Counted from the stretch's first letter, positions 41,753 through 51,735 are shown. The stretch is DNA of 64,000 nt from Pararge aegeria (GCF_905163445.1 NC_053200.1:10044001-10108000), one strand, 5' to 3'. Made by a program: numbers and translations. Notes: generated by a model not told the origin, from the sequence alone.

Positions 41753-42045
41753 GCGGTGATAGCCTAGTGGTTAGAGAGGGCTACGGTTTCACTTTCGGGT
41801 TGAGGTTGATTTATCTATACTATCTTTTCTATTCTCTACATTCGTTTTAGCAATTAAATATCACTTGCTTTAACGGTAAAGAATAGCATCTTTAAGCCTG
41901 CACGCCTGATAGTTCTCCATAATGTTTTCAAAAGCGTGTGCACCAATCCGTACTTGGCCAGCGTGGTGGACTTCCAGAAAAATCCTTTTAATTCTAGGAG
42001 GAGACCCGTGCCCTGTAGTAGGCCGGGAATGGGTAGATAACGGGA
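41753..42045 (+). mobile_element. SINE-B, full-length copy
   Basis: GCGGTGATAGCCTAGTGGTT (box A) is followed by GGTTTCACTTTCGGGTTGAG, after which box B is lost in an insertion or decay. Then ATATCACTTGCTTTAACGGT, AGAATAGCATCTTTAAGCCT, CACGCCTGATAGTTCTCCAT, CAAAAGCGTGTGCACCAATC, TACTTGGCCAGCGTGGTGGA, AGGAGGAGACCCGTGCCCTG and TAGTAGGCCGGGAATGGGTA. Confidence 0.85.
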
Positions 42046-43844
42046 AATATTATAAGTGTATAGAGTTAATGATATATACCATTTAAACTTTGACTAGAGC
42101 TCTAAGTAATCCCAATCAGAAGAAAGTTTTACAGTGATTTTTAAAACCTCATTGTAATGCTGATTTGATTTGATTAGTATTGCATAGTAAACTTAAATCC
42201 CATGGAACATTGTTACACTATTATATATGGGTAATTAGAATTTATATTTAATTGTTTATTTATAGCACAAATGATATACTATTATGACAAAATGTTAAAA
42301 AACGTTGCCTAAGAACACGAAAACCTACAACAAAACGGAATGTGAAAGTGCATTTATTCAAGTTTAAGAAAGTTATATCAGAAGACAGAAATTCAAAAGA
42401 GCCAAGAATAAGAGCGCACTTGGTCTATAGGAGACACCCGCCACCGTTGGAAAGCTCAAATAAAACTTTCCGGTTAGAAAGCAAATCCGCAGAACAGATG
42501 TCGCCAACATTTTCTACCAATAAAATCTTTTTCGAACACGTTTACCCGCTTTGAGCGAAAGCAGTCAACAGGTGGCCCCTTTTATCAATTTGAATGTAAT
42601 TGCCGTTTAGAGCGTTTTTGAAACTCTCGGGTCTGCTATTCATGGAGTGGCTATTGAAAGTTTCTCTACACAAAGCCTTGTTGCAAGAGGTAAATGATGA
42701 TATCGTGTTGGGAATATTAAGGCGTCTTTTATGGTACGATTATTGGAAGTTTTAGAACTTAGTTTATGCTCATAAAGGGGAAGATCAGTATGCACGTTAG
42801 TTAGAGTACAACGACGCGACGGTTTAATCATCTGAGCGATGAAAGTCTACTGCTGGGCAGAGAGTACGATTAAACAAAAACTCGTTCCGCTGTTGCAGCT
42901 TAGTTTACCTTTATAGAGCGACTGAGGTTTTATAAAATGTTTATTCATAGTAACAGTTACATTTTCTTTAAAAACAGTTATAAATCACTTATTTATTATA
43001 AAGAGATATGATAGTATATTTAACTATGTAAAGTTACTTTGGCGCTCAATTTTTAATTAACTTTTAATAGACATAAGGCGGTCTTCTATTAAACACTGGG
43101 AGTAGAAGGGAAGAGAGAATGATCACTCACAGCCGTGGCAGTAGCTTTTAGCGGCCCTGAAAGCAAAGCGAGCCAGTGTCAATTAACACTTGAGCCGACA
43201 TCTGACCCAAAGGTGCGCCGAACTGCCAAAATGCCAACCAATTAGTGTGAGAGCCGGTGAGATCTAAATAATGGAGTGTAGATCTAACTTACGAATGGTT
43301 TAGTTAGGTTAATAAGGAGATAATTGGAAACGAGTACCTTCCTTAAATTATATGTACGAAATTATGTTTCATATAAGTATTTTCACGCAGTATCAGAATA
43401 AGGAATTTAAGTAATTTTTCGCATAGTTGATTTATTTTATGGGCCAGATATCGACATATATTATTTATTCCAGAGAAAATTAAATATAAAGTATACGGAA
43501 TACAAGTTATTTCTGTAACAAACGTTAAGATCATACAGCCACTATAATACTGCTATTGCAAACAAACAAAAAAGCAATATACCTAGATTGTACAATGTAA
43601 TGTATGGATGTGGATGAGTATGGATTCCAAATCATTAGCGGTACCAGCTGTTCTTGTTTCAAATAGAAAATAGTTTTTTTGTCCATGTATTCCATTACAA
43701 ATATGATTAAGATTATTAATTTTATAGCTGGGTCATTATTTTAATAGAATGAATTACTTTAAGAGTTACTATACTAGATATTACTATATATCGTTTGTAT
43801 TTAATCGGTTGATTTAACGATAAAATTGGATGTAAGTTACGCTA
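42046..43844. other. 1.8 kb of unique DNA
   Basis: No SINE or transposon core seen. A GC-moderate unique patch at 43110-43260 includes GGCAGTAGCTTTTAGCGGCC. Frames at 42342-42554 (plus), 42640-42831 and 43343-43534 (minus) show no domain. Confidence 0.35.
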
Positions 43845-43915
43845 TCTTCCGCTAACCTGCATTGGAGCATACTCTACCCTCTTTCTGCTATCAAATGAGA
43901 GACAAAGCCTACATA
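43845..43915 (+). mobile_element. Possible SINE-C fragment
   Basis: CTTCCGCTAACCTGCATTGG, AGCATACTCTACCC and AAATGAGAGACAAAGCC resemble the GCATTGGAGCAGCGTGGT and GAGAGAGGCCTG blocks of SINE-C, as does 50697-50800 (GCCCGCTAACCCGCATTTGAG). Confidence 0.4.
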
Positions 43916-44782
43916 TCTCAACAGCAGTGCGACTGTAAATTAGTTGGTGGGGAAATAGTGTTACTCAAGATATATACATCTAAACAATCAGTCAAATAAT
44001 TCATCAACATCCGTCCAGCTTACGCTCAGCTGTGCTTTCGTAAACTGTGATAAGTTTGCAAGTTTTAAAAGCTTCTGAGCAAAACTTTCCCAGTGCGCAA
44101 GTACAAAACAAAACGATCTGTTGCTGGAAAGTTAAAAAAGATTCCCCGGGTAGTGGAGATGACATCAAACTTAGCGTAAACTGAGCGTGGAATGTGGAGT
44201 TAGCACAGACCGCAGGAGATGGGATTTCTGATAGTAGACCACTTAAACCCGCGAGTAAACTTGTGCCACGGGTGGATTAAAGTTTTACCTTCAGAGCCCT
44301 TTGATTTCAACTCCGCACATAAATAACTGAGAATTGTATTTTTTTTGGAATTTTAATTCGAATTGGCGCCCTGTCAGATCTACGGTACTTTATAATGTAC
44401 TCAGAAGCATCGCCTATCAATTTTTAACTGCATAAACTTGCGCCGCAATTGTATTTTATGTAACTAATTTATTAGAATATAAGTAAGGTTAAGTGACTTA
44501 GTTTAAAGGACTCAGTAACTGAGGAAGTTATGTACCTAATGTTTGAGTTAATTTCCCAGTTCGGGCCAAAAATTGTTAAACAATACAGATTATTATAATT
44601 AAAGGTTCACAATACCATTCCGAAGGTAGAATATTAAAACACTGGGGATATCCCCATTTTCAAGGGTAGTTACTTTGATATTTTTTTATTTCACTAGGCC
44701 TTTATATTTACACAATTGTAATAGAAGATTTTGGACCCTGGTTATCATATATATCTACATCTACGCTGATAATATTGAAATG
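43916..44782. other. Unique DNA
   Basis: Nothing recognised. Confidence 0.3.
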
Positions 44783-44900
44783 CCGTCAAACTGCATTAGA
44801 GTCTCTCTTCTTTGAGGGCTAAGTCCTTCAAAGGAGAGAGAATAAGGCCTGGGCCCAGGAGTGAAACGTTACCAGGCTACTAATAATGATGATTATATAC
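44783..44900 (+). mobile_element. SINE-C, 3' part
   Basis: CGTCAAACTGCATTAGAGTC, TCCTTCAAAGGAGAGAGAAT, AAGGCCTGGGCCCAGGAGTG and AAACGTTACCAGGC, with an AATAATGATGATTAT tail. The CTTTGAGG..CCTTCAAAGG piece forms a small inverted repeat. Confidence 0.55.
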
Positions 44901-44920
44901 CCAATTAAAAGTAAATTTTT

Positions 44921-45015
44921 CTGTCGGGAGGCTGCCGCCGTGGCTAGTCACCACCCTACCGACAAAGACGTGCCGCTTAGCGATTTAGCGGTCCGGTACG
45001 GTGTTGCGTAGAAAC
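44921..45015 (+). mobile_element. SINE-D, central part
   Basis: GTCGGGAGGCTGCCGCCGTG, GCTAGTCACCACCCTACCGA, CAAAGACGTGCCGCTTAGCG, ATTTAGCGGTCCGGTACGGT and GTTGCGTAGAAACCGAT. This fills in the middle that is missing from 24353-24545 and decayed at 56830-56900. A terminal fragment follows at 45210. Confidence 0.65.
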
Positions 45016-45209
45016 CGATCAATAGTATGTATATAATAGGTTCAAAATAACAGCCATGGCCCTAACATGCAGTGGCGTAGACTTCATACATGCACAAAAG
45101 CACTGCATACCAAATTATTGTATATAACTAGTATTGGAGGGGAATTTTTCCATTTTATGCCATGTACCTGCTTTATGCATAACCTGGTCCGAAACCTTGT
45201 GCACGCTGC
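45016..45209. other. Unique DNA between SINE-D pieces
   Basis: Not recognised. It may be an insertion that split one SINE-D copy. Confidence 0.3.
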
Positions 45210-45290
45210 TAACATGTTAGCCCGTTAACATCTTAAACTACATCATCGCTTTTACAACATAACATGCTCGCTTGTAGTGGAATACAAAAA
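45210..45290 (+). mobile_element. SINE-D, 3' fragment
   Basis: AACATGTTAGCCCGTTAACA, TCTTAAACTACATCATCGCT and the later GCTTGTAGTGGAATACAAAA correspond to the SINE-D end (TTAGTCCGCTACCATCTTAA, ACTGCATCATC, CTAACTTTTAGTG). Confidence 0.55.
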
Positions 45291-45705
45291 AAAAATAGGA
45301 ATCCCAATTGTAGTTACCTGTTAAGTTTGTTTAAATTCATAGTTTATTTTTTATTCTATTCAATTAGTTTTACACAGCTGGAAGTGGGAGATTTAAATCC
45401 ACTTGCGGCACAAGTTTACTCGTTGAAGATCTAAGTGGTTTACGGGCGGAAGTACTGCCTCCTCGGCCAGCACTAACTCGATATCGCACGCTCACTTCCT
45501 GCCAAGTTTGATGTCACTTCCAGTGCTCGCAAAATCTTTTTCAGCAACAAGTGGTTTTGATGCAAGTAAAAAAGTAGATAGTGAAAATTTTATGTATCTA
45601 AGATCATCTAAAAACCTTAAATGCTTTAAACTTTAAAATAATTGTTTTATAAATATAACCTAAAATAAACTAAATAAAATCTAAAACGTCCTCGAAACCA
45701 CCGGA
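45291..45705. other. Unique DNA
   Basis: Nothing recognised upstream of the palindrome cluster. A CpG-bearing patch lies at 45410-45500. Confidence 0.3.
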
Positions 45706-45756
45706 GTGAGGCACAGTTCCTAAGATGCTGGCAGCATCTTAGGAACTGTGCCTCAC
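45706..45756. repeat. Near-perfect 51-base palindrome
   Basis: GTGAGGCACAGTTCCTAAGA followed by TGCTG, a single central G at 45731, and then CAGCA with TCTTAGGAACTGTGCCTCAC. All 25 bases on each side pair without mismatch. The composition is mixed (about half GC), unlike the AT-rich chance hairpins common here. Such a symmetrical unit arises by a template switch or inverted duplication, or is an element terminus. As RNA it would form a stem with a loop of only a few bases. As DNA it could extrude as a cruciform. Confidence 0.92.
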
Positions 45757-45797
45757 AAGGTAACTGCCCGCTCTAGGATCACCGGTTGACTCGATAA

Positions 45798-45824
45798 CCC
45801 TTTTCGATAATTCTTTGAAAAGGG
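45798..45824. repeat. Small inverted repeat
   Basis: CCCTTTTC at 45798-45805 and its complement GAAAAGGG at 45817-45824, separated by 11 bases. Weak alone, but it lies between the 45706 palindrome and the 45844 hairpin. Confidence 0.5.
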
Positions 45825-45843
45825 CTCTTGGACATCTTGTATT

Positions 45844-45921
45844 CTTTTTATTGAACATGTGAATTGGCAAAGTATATATCTCTTCTTATAGACTTTGCAA
45901 ATTTACCTGTTCAATAAAAAG
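45844..45921. repeat. 78-base pre-miRNA-like hairpin
   Basis: The left arm CTTTTTATTGAACATGTGAA then TTGGCAAAGTATAT pairs with the right arm ATAGACTTTGCAAATTTACC then TGTTCAATAAAAAG. Of 34 positions 30 are Watson-Crick pairs, one is a G-U wobble and three are mismatches. The loop is about 10 bases (ATCTCTTCTT). Length, stem length and scattered mismatches fit an animal microRNA precursor, though a small decayed fold-back transposon fits too. I recognise no known microRNA seed. No transcript evidence is available. Confidence 0.6.
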
Positions 45922-47899
45922 ATTTAAGGAAAATTATACACTGGTTAGATAAATGAAAATACCATTGTTTATCTAGTCAGATAGCGAATGCTTTTTTACA
46001 GTAATAATTTATTGAGTTAGTTGAAGTTAAATGGAAAACTATCGCCTATAAACAAGCAACATTTGAGGAAAGAAATTTAAGAGTAGCGGCGAGAAATATT
46101 CGAATAAAAATAATAAGTAATGTTTGTATATGATATTATTTATTTGTTCCCGTTTAAATATCGGGAAAATAATTAATATGGCTATTTTATTAACAAATAA
46201 TGGACTAATGTATCCTGCTATAAAATGTTTACACCTCCCGATTGGAGGCATTTAAGAGGAAGCTACCGTCGCTTTTACCCGGTCATTAAGCATAAAAGCA
46301 AACGGCTCTATTAAAGCTGAATTGATGAGTGTAAAGCAATCCGGTTTAAATGCCGGACGGGCGGGACTCAATCTGGGAACACGGCATAAAAGCGGCATTA
46401 AAACGCTCAAGTCGCCGCCGCTGGAGCGTCTGCGGTTGGAACTCAGATAAGGCCAAAAGACAAGAGACAGCGGATGACATTAAATCTGGACCCTGATTAT
46501 CTATTGCGGTTCGTTATATTTGTAACTAACATAAAACTTTTACAATCGTTAGTCTTTAATAATTTCAGTTCATTCTTGAAAAGAATGGATACAGATTACA
46601 AAACTATAATTATTATCAAATTTCACGATAATTATAAGAAAAAATTACAATGATATATGATATGATTGTAGGTAATTGCTTTTGAAGTTTATAAAAAAAT
46701 TACAAAACAATGAAACCTAGTCTCCAACTTGTATATTCTTATCAGCAATACAAACTAACTCAGTTTTGCTGAAAAGGGAGGTATTGGTAAATCAATACAC
46801 TATTATTAATCTAATACTACATTTATACTCTTCTTCTGAACTACCCTGGGTGCAATAGCATGATCCCTAGTGGAATGTTTTGTTTAATCCACTTATACAT
46901 TACAAATTATCGAAGTGAGTTACAAATATATTGTCACACTGAGTCACCTTAGGTGGTCACGATGATTCTATTTTCAAAAATGTGATGTATGCTGGAGCTG
47001 ACCAGGCATGCTTTTTTTTTTAACGCAAGTAATATTTAGTTGCCGTTAACACACATAGTTTCGAGAAGTGAGTGCGTGATCCAACTCATTCTCCCTGAAA
47101 CTTGATAGATCTTAATCTTACAGGGATAAGGAATGAATCATTCCATAAGTGATTTTTTCTACTTGTACCACAACCAGAAGAGGCGGTTATTATACCCCAA
47201 TAATAATATGATCAGAGTTTGCATAATGCCGTCATAAGGGGCGACTCGCCGCATATTTGAAAAGTTGCGAACCAACTATGTGAATGTGGCGTAGTGACTT
47301 CAAATGACTAAATCTGCAAGTGCAGATTTGTGCAGATTTGTTTTGATATGTAAGGAGATAGTTCTTTTAGATTTTAACAAAAAAAAAAAACTTTAGGTGT
47401 GATTCAGTGCGTACATTTTGTATTGTAAGTGCCCATTACACAGTGGGATAAGGCTGATGACGGTGATAGTTGTAATATTTTTATAGAGCTCGAAAACAAA
47501 GTACCGATAAAAGTAGAAATATAGAGAAAATTTATATAGAATTTTTACTCTTAAAGTAAATTTTAAAAAAAAGCATGAAGATATTATTCAAGAGAGATTT
47601 CATAAAACAATGTCTATCATACATGAAACAGTCTGTATCTATTATATTATCGTAAACCCTAGTTCATTAAATATTAAACCACTTCTGGGCATTGAAGGCA
47701 TCTCTCATGGAAAAGAGAGATTGAACGCGTTCTCGTATCACTGTATGCTGCTTCAATGTAGATTGATGGGGTTTTACTATTTTCGCCATTTCTTAGTGAT
47801 AATAAAGGAGACCGACGACAATGTGCAGTCTGAGGTGTTGCAGATGGACAATTCCATTTAAAAACAAAAAATTTAAAACTAGAGCGTTGTAGAGAGATT
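45922..47899. other. 2 kb of unique DNA
   Basis: A CpG-rich unique block at 46240-46450 (ATGCCGGACGGGCGGGACTC; AAGTCGCCGCCGCTGGAGCG) may be conserved non-coding DNA. A short tandem GTGCAGATTT occurs twice near 47320-47340. At 47411-47470, GTGCCCATTACACAGTGGGA then AAGGCTGATGACGGTGATAG may be a repeat end. Frames at 46039-46251 and 47610-47861 have no domain. Confidence 0.35.
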
Positions 47900-47990
47900 C
47901 ATTTTTGTCAGAAAATTTTTATACCTTATTTGCTAACCTGGGAATCGAAACCAGGGCATAATAAAACATATTGAATTTAAGAGGCAACTG
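47900..47990 (-). mobile_element. tRNA-like SINE fragment
   Basis: On the minus strand, GCCCTGGTTTCGATTCCCAG resembles a box B arm, and GTTGCCTCTTAAATTCAATA lies on its 5' side. There is no clear box A. Weak. Confidence 0.3.
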
Positions 47991-48427
47991 TTGGCATTAC
48001 AAAATTTTTATCTTCAAACATTCCTGATATTCCTTTATAAAAATACGATAGTCTTAACCTCACTACCGAGCTCCATAATACTCTGTAGGGCTTACTACTA
48101 ATATAATACTCCTACCCTACGTATAAACGCGTGACGTCGGACGAGCCAGACAAATATTTTTCCATTTCCGAGCAGACCCTCCGTTTCGGGCTTTGAGTAC
48201 TTACGGGCCCGATACACTTGTTGTGGTACTTATTACTTATTTCTATTTCCGGCGACTGGATGTTACGGTTTTTTATATCTTTGAAATTGACACCGGAATT
48301 TTCAAATAGATTTAATTTGAGAAATATGTCCTTTGACATTATATTAATTTTAAGTTTTAGAGTTCACGCTAAGAAATAGTATTTTGGCTCAATTTGAAAC
48401 CATTAAATATAGCTATTATACCATTGT
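47991..48427. other. Unique DNA
   Basis: The minus frame 48112-48339 is open and CpG-bearing, but has no domain I recognise. Confidence 0.3.
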
Positions 48428-48615
48428 CCATTTCCTCGTTTATTAGGTTTTTTTTTACAAATTCCGAGAAAACCGTTTGTTTTCCTGGAATAAAAAGTAG
48501 CCGATGTTACTCTATGTACTCTTAACCAACTCTATGCCAATATCAAGTCGATTGGTTGCTTAATTTGGGCGTAAAGTAAGGACAAACAAACAACCAAATA
48601 AACAAAACACACTTT
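48428..48615 (-). mobile_element. Hel-F-like copy on minus strand
   Basis: Minus strand: TTATAAATGCGAAAGTGTGT, GTTTGTTTGTCCTTACTTTA, AAGCAACCAATCGACTTGAT, ATTGGCATAGAGTTGGTTAA, TAGAGTAACATCGGCTACTT and TTTATTCCAGGAAAAC. Same layout as 59495-59648. The CTAG terminus is lost. Confidence 0.55.
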
Positions 48616-48689
48616 CGCATTTATAATTCCAGGTCTTAATCAGTACAAACCGATTAGGGTAGGGGTTTAATACACTTGCCGTTACCGTT

Positions 48690-48920
48690 TAATTACTGAA
48701 ATATCACTTGCTTTTACGGTTAAGGAAGGCAACGTGAGGAAATCTGCATGTCTGAGAGTTTTCTATAATATTTTCAAAGGCGTGTGGATTCCACCTATCT
48801 GCAATGTGCCAGCGTGGTGGATTAGGGTCTTACACCCCCCCCCCCCCCCCCTCCTCATTTCCCTTCTCATTGTGGTAGGAGGCTCGTACCCTGTATTACG
48901 CCGGTATTGGGCTGGTATGA
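48690..48920 (+). mobile_element. SINE-B, 5'-truncated, with a 17-base C run
   Basis: AAATATCACTTGCTTTTACG, GTTAAGGAAGGCAACGTGAG, CTGCATGTCTGAGAGTTTTC, CAAAGGCGTGTGGATTCCAC, GTGCCAGCGTGGTGGATTAG, then C17 at 48835-48851, then CTTCTCATTGTGGTAGGAGG and TTACGCCGGTATTGGGC. The C run replaces the CTTAACCCC block, so it grew from CCCC inside the element. Confidence 0.8.
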
Positions 48921-48980
48921 TGCTGCAACCTTAGAGCAGGTGAGATAGCAGACAAGGGCTTACCTATAGTGGAATAAAAT
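48915..48980 (+). mobile_element. SINE-D, 3' end
   Basis: TGATGCTGCAACCTTAGAGC, AGGTGAGATAGCAGACAAGG and GCTTACCTATAGTGGAATAA match ACCAGGTGAGATTGCAGTCA and AGGGCTAACTTTTAGTGTAG at 49346-49390. It directly abuts a SINE-B tail. Confidence 0.55.
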
Positions 48981-49188
48981 AATGGCGTTACCTTCGTGCT
49001 TAACACGAACACGTTAAGTGTCGGTTACGGTTTTTAAGAAAACCTAATAAGAAAGAGTTCTTGAGTTCTTTATTTAAGTCCGCCAACCTATATTAACCAA
49101 CATGGTGGTTTGGTATGAACAAGCCTTTGGCAATAATAATCTGGTAGGTATCTGGTCAAAAATGGTAATTTAATATAACATGACTATT
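48981..49188. other. Unique DNA
   Basis: Short unrecognised stretch between repeat fragments. Confidence 0.3.
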
Positions 49189-49303
49189 TTATACGATATA
49201 GCTCAACGAGTCGCGAAGCTGAAGTGGCAATCGGCGGGGCAACAAATGGACGTTGGGGTCCAGAGATGTTGGAACGACCCCGCACCAGTAAACGCCATAC
49301 TCC
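49189..49303 (+). pseudogene. RTE-1 ORF fragment
   Basis: The plus strand reads DIAQRVAKLKWQSAGQ and continues after a deletion with QMDVGVQRCWNDPAPVNA, the frame-shifted equivalent of GRWGPKVLEW plus flanking codons. Matches RTE-1 at 38711-39079 without the GHIARRT block. Both ends are truncated, and it runs into a SINE-D end. Confidence 0.75.
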
Positions 49304-49396
49304 CTAACAGTTTAGTCCGCTACCATCTTAAACTGCATCATCCCTTAAAACCAGGTGAGATTGCAGTCAAGGGCTAACTTTTAGTGTAGTAAAAAA
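49304..49396 (+). mobile_element. SINE-D, 3' end
   Basis: TAACAGTTTAGTCCGCTACC, ATCTTAAACTGCATCATCCC, AAACCAGGTGAGATTGCAGT and CAAGGGCTAACTTTTAGTGT with a poly-A-like AGTAAAAAAAAATTC tail. The clearest SINE-D 3' end in the window. Confidence 0.7.
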
Positions 49397-49409
49397 AAAT
49401 TCGCTATAT

Positions 49410-49582
49410 CATAAGCTTCAACGGTGAAGGAATACAACCCGAGGCAACCTGCATGCCTGAGAGTTGTCGATAATGTTCTCCTGTGTGGAGTCCACCAATC
49501 CGCACTGGTTAGCTTAACCCCTTCTCATTGTGGGATGAGACCCGTGCCCTGTAGTGGGCCGGTAATGGCTTGATATCATGAT
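49410..49582 (+). mobile_element. SINE-B, 5'-truncated
   Basis: AAGCTTCAACGGTGAAGGAA, AACCTGCATGCCTGAGAGTT, GTCGATAATGTTCTCCTGTG, TGGAGTCCACCAATCCGCAC, TTAACCCCTTCTCATTGTGG, GAGACCCGTGCCCTGTAGTG and GGCCGGTAATGGCTTGATAT with an ATGATAATGATG tail. The GGCCAGCGTGGTGGACTACG block is reduced to GGTTAGC. Confidence 0.82.
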
Positions 49583-50064
49583 AATGATGTAATACAGTAT
49601 TTAAAACTAAACCAAATGGACAAGACCGTACAATGGACAAGACGTAACCCTCGCTAAGATTAAGTTTAGTTGAAAAATTAAGGAAAAAAAAATAAGGTAA
49701 AAGCAAGTTACTATTCGAAAGTGGAAAGCGTTAAGTGGGTAGATTTCTTGAGAATGCATTAGCGGGCGTATCCGGGGCACAAAGCAATATCGATCAGTAA
49801 ACAAACCGAAAGCAGCCAGGTGTCCCCCGGACAAACACGCGACCCTCGGTTTGTTGGGTCCTTGGCGACCCACTTCGCCAAGGGCCCAGGCCCCGGGCCC
49901 CTACATTAAAATGACGGAAATCCCATATTGCCTACCGCGAGGAAGGAAGCACAATTTTATAAGTTAAGGGATTTGTGTCAATATTTTACTAGGATAGGAA
50001 AGATACATACGTATAATGATACGTAATTTTATTCTGTAGTTACGTTGCGTCTTTCTTTATAAAT
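49583..50064. other. Unique DNA with a GC-rich block
   Basis: At 49790-49905 a GC-rich stretch (CAAGGGCCCAGGCCCCGGGC) contains the small hairpin CTTGGCGA-CCCACT-TCGCCAAG at 49860-49881. The minus frame 49607-49873 is open, with no domain recognised. Possibly a GC-rich repeat absent elsewhere in the window. Confidence 0.35.
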
Positions 50065-50324
50065 AACTCTCAGTACATGGGCGGGGCACATAGCTCGGCG
50101 AACCGGGACATTGGGGTTCCAAGGTGCTGGAATGGCGACCCTTCACATGTAAACGAAGTGTTGCTCGCCCCCAACGAGGTGGACAGACGACATCAAACGA
50201 GTCACTGGGAGCCGCTGGAAACAAGCGGCCCAGGACGTGGATTTTGGAAATCCCTACAAAATACCTATGTCCAGCAGTGGACTTCAATCGGTAGAAGTAA
50301 TGATGATGATGATGATGATAACGA
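50065..50324 (+). pseudogene. RTE-1 retrotransposon 3' end
   Basis: Follows the minus-strand copy at 38711-39079 from the GHIARRT block onward: GGGCGGGGCACATAGCTCGG, GTTCCAAGGTGCTGGAATGG, AACGAGGTGGACAGACGACA, GTCACTGGGAGCCGCTGGAA and TATGTCCAGCAGTGGACTTC (YVQQWTS), ending AATCGG and (GAT)n to 50323. Small deletions shift the frame. 5'-truncated and non-functional. Confidence 0.82.
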
Positions 50325-50411
50325 CATAACAGCCTTGTTGGTTTATTTTCTCGCATGTTGAGTATGTTTGAGTTTGATTGAAGTGTTGGGTCTTTCTCCG
50401 CGTTAATTAAA
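50325..50411. other. Short unique stretch
   Basis: Nothing recognised. Confidence 0.3.
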
Positions 50412-50530
50412 TTTTTTTACAAATCCCGCGGGAACTGTCAGTTTCCCCAGGGATTTTTAGTAGGTAATTATATAGAACATAGCTTTTGTGTATCATTTAC
50501 CTTCTTTGGGTGCTCTTTAGATTACATTAT
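50412..50530 (-). mobile_element. Hel-F-like fragment
   Basis: The plus strand reads TACAAATCCCGCGGGAACTG then TCAGTTTCCCCAGGGATTTT, the usual start of a minus-oriented Hel-F body as at 63230-63280 and 54680-54720. The terminus is missing. Confidence 0.45.
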
Positions 50531-50696
50531 TAAATTTTCTAAAGGATCTCTAATTTTTAGAAAAAAAATATCGTCTATGTTACTTTGCGTTAGTTAAGCT
50601 TTCTATTGGTAAAAAATAATGTTAAAATCAGTCCAGTAGGTTTGAAGTAGTTAAGATTTTTTGTCTCTTTATAATATTAATATAGAAGTACAGATG
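50531..50696. other. Unique DNA
   Basis: Possibly a continuation of the Hel-F copy (GTCTATGTTACTTTGCGTTA), too decayed to place. Confidence 0.3.
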
Positions 50697-50800
50697 ATAA
50701 TCATCATCAAAGCCCGCTAACCCGCATTTGAGCACCGTGTAAGCCTTATCTCTTCATCCCTGTAACCCTATGAAAGAGAAGGCATTGTGTCCAGTAAAAA
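50697..50800 (+). mobile_element. SINE-C-like fragment
   Basis: GCCCGCTAACCCGCATTTGA, GCACCGTGTAAGCCTTATCT and ACCCTATGAAAGAGAAGGCA, then GTGTCCAGTA. Compare GCATTGGAGCAGCGTGGT and GAGAGGCCTGTGCCCAGCAGTG. It is preceded by GATAATCATCATCAAAG. Confidence 0.45.
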
Positions 50801-51489
50801 TATACATTATCAAGTATAAAGAAAATCCCTAGACAGTTAACTTCGTTAAGACAGTACTTAATGACATCTTATATTTTTATTTAAAGTAACCCCTCTACAG
50901 TTCTACGCCGTAGCAACGCGTCCATCTCCCTGAACATTTCCATTACCGGTTAATCGTTCCCAAATTTTCAGACAAATTGTTAAGTAAGTATTTTTGTTAG
51001 ACCATTGTTTGGAAATTCGTAAGTATATCAAGATTTATGGAATACATTTGAACGCTTCGTGTGGCGGAAAAGGAAAAATATACCAAACGCTGTCGGTCTT
51101 TGTTGGGTATGTTTGGATAGCTTTGTGATACGTACAAAGTAAATGGTAAATGTATGAAATATTTCATAACTGATGTATGTACTAAGAAAACCTCCATAAT
51201 TTTATATTATTTCATTTTATATTACGAGTATATCATGTTTAAAAATGTAACCGCAAACTTGGGGTTTTTTCAAAAAATGTCTATTTAAACTCTACAACGG
51301 CTAAAGTTGGGGTTCGTTTCCCTTGTGGGATGAAAAACGAAGCATTTCAGCTTGAAATTAGCAAATTGACTCTTTCAAACCCGTTCCTCAGTTCTCAGCA
51401 AGAGAGAAAATAATTAACATCAATATGAAACCGGGTGCATTTGTTTGTTTAAATCGTACCAAACTTGAAGTGGTGGTAGAATCAGCTAT
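50801..51489. other. Unique DNA
   Basis: Nothing recognised. The minus frame 50997-51197 has no domain. Confidence 0.3.
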
Positions 51490-51735
51490 TTTTACAATCT
51501 GTCGAACTGTCTCTGTGATAACGAGGTCCGAATATCGATATCAAGTTCCTTGGTTCGATACCTGGTTGAAAAATCTCAGTGCCATCACGGGGTTAAGAAA
51601 TTAGCAGTTTCCACACCCATGCACCGGAAAGCACTCGAAGCCTATTTATGTCACTAGAATTTAATAATAAGTCCACCACCAGTAGCAGCGTGGTACCGCT
51701 CAATGCACTAAACCCTCCCTCCTAAGAATGAAAAT
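51490..51735 (+). mobile_element. tRNA-like SINE of a fifth type, decayed
   Basis: GATAACGAGGTCCGAATATC is followed by CCTTGGTTCGATACCTGG, a box B-like element. After it come GCACCGGAAAGCACTCGAAG and CACCACCAGTAGCAGCGTGG. I recall GTGCCTCGGAAAGCACGTTAA phrases in lepidopteran repeats of this layout. There is only one copy in the window, so I cannot define its ends. Confidence 0.45.
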
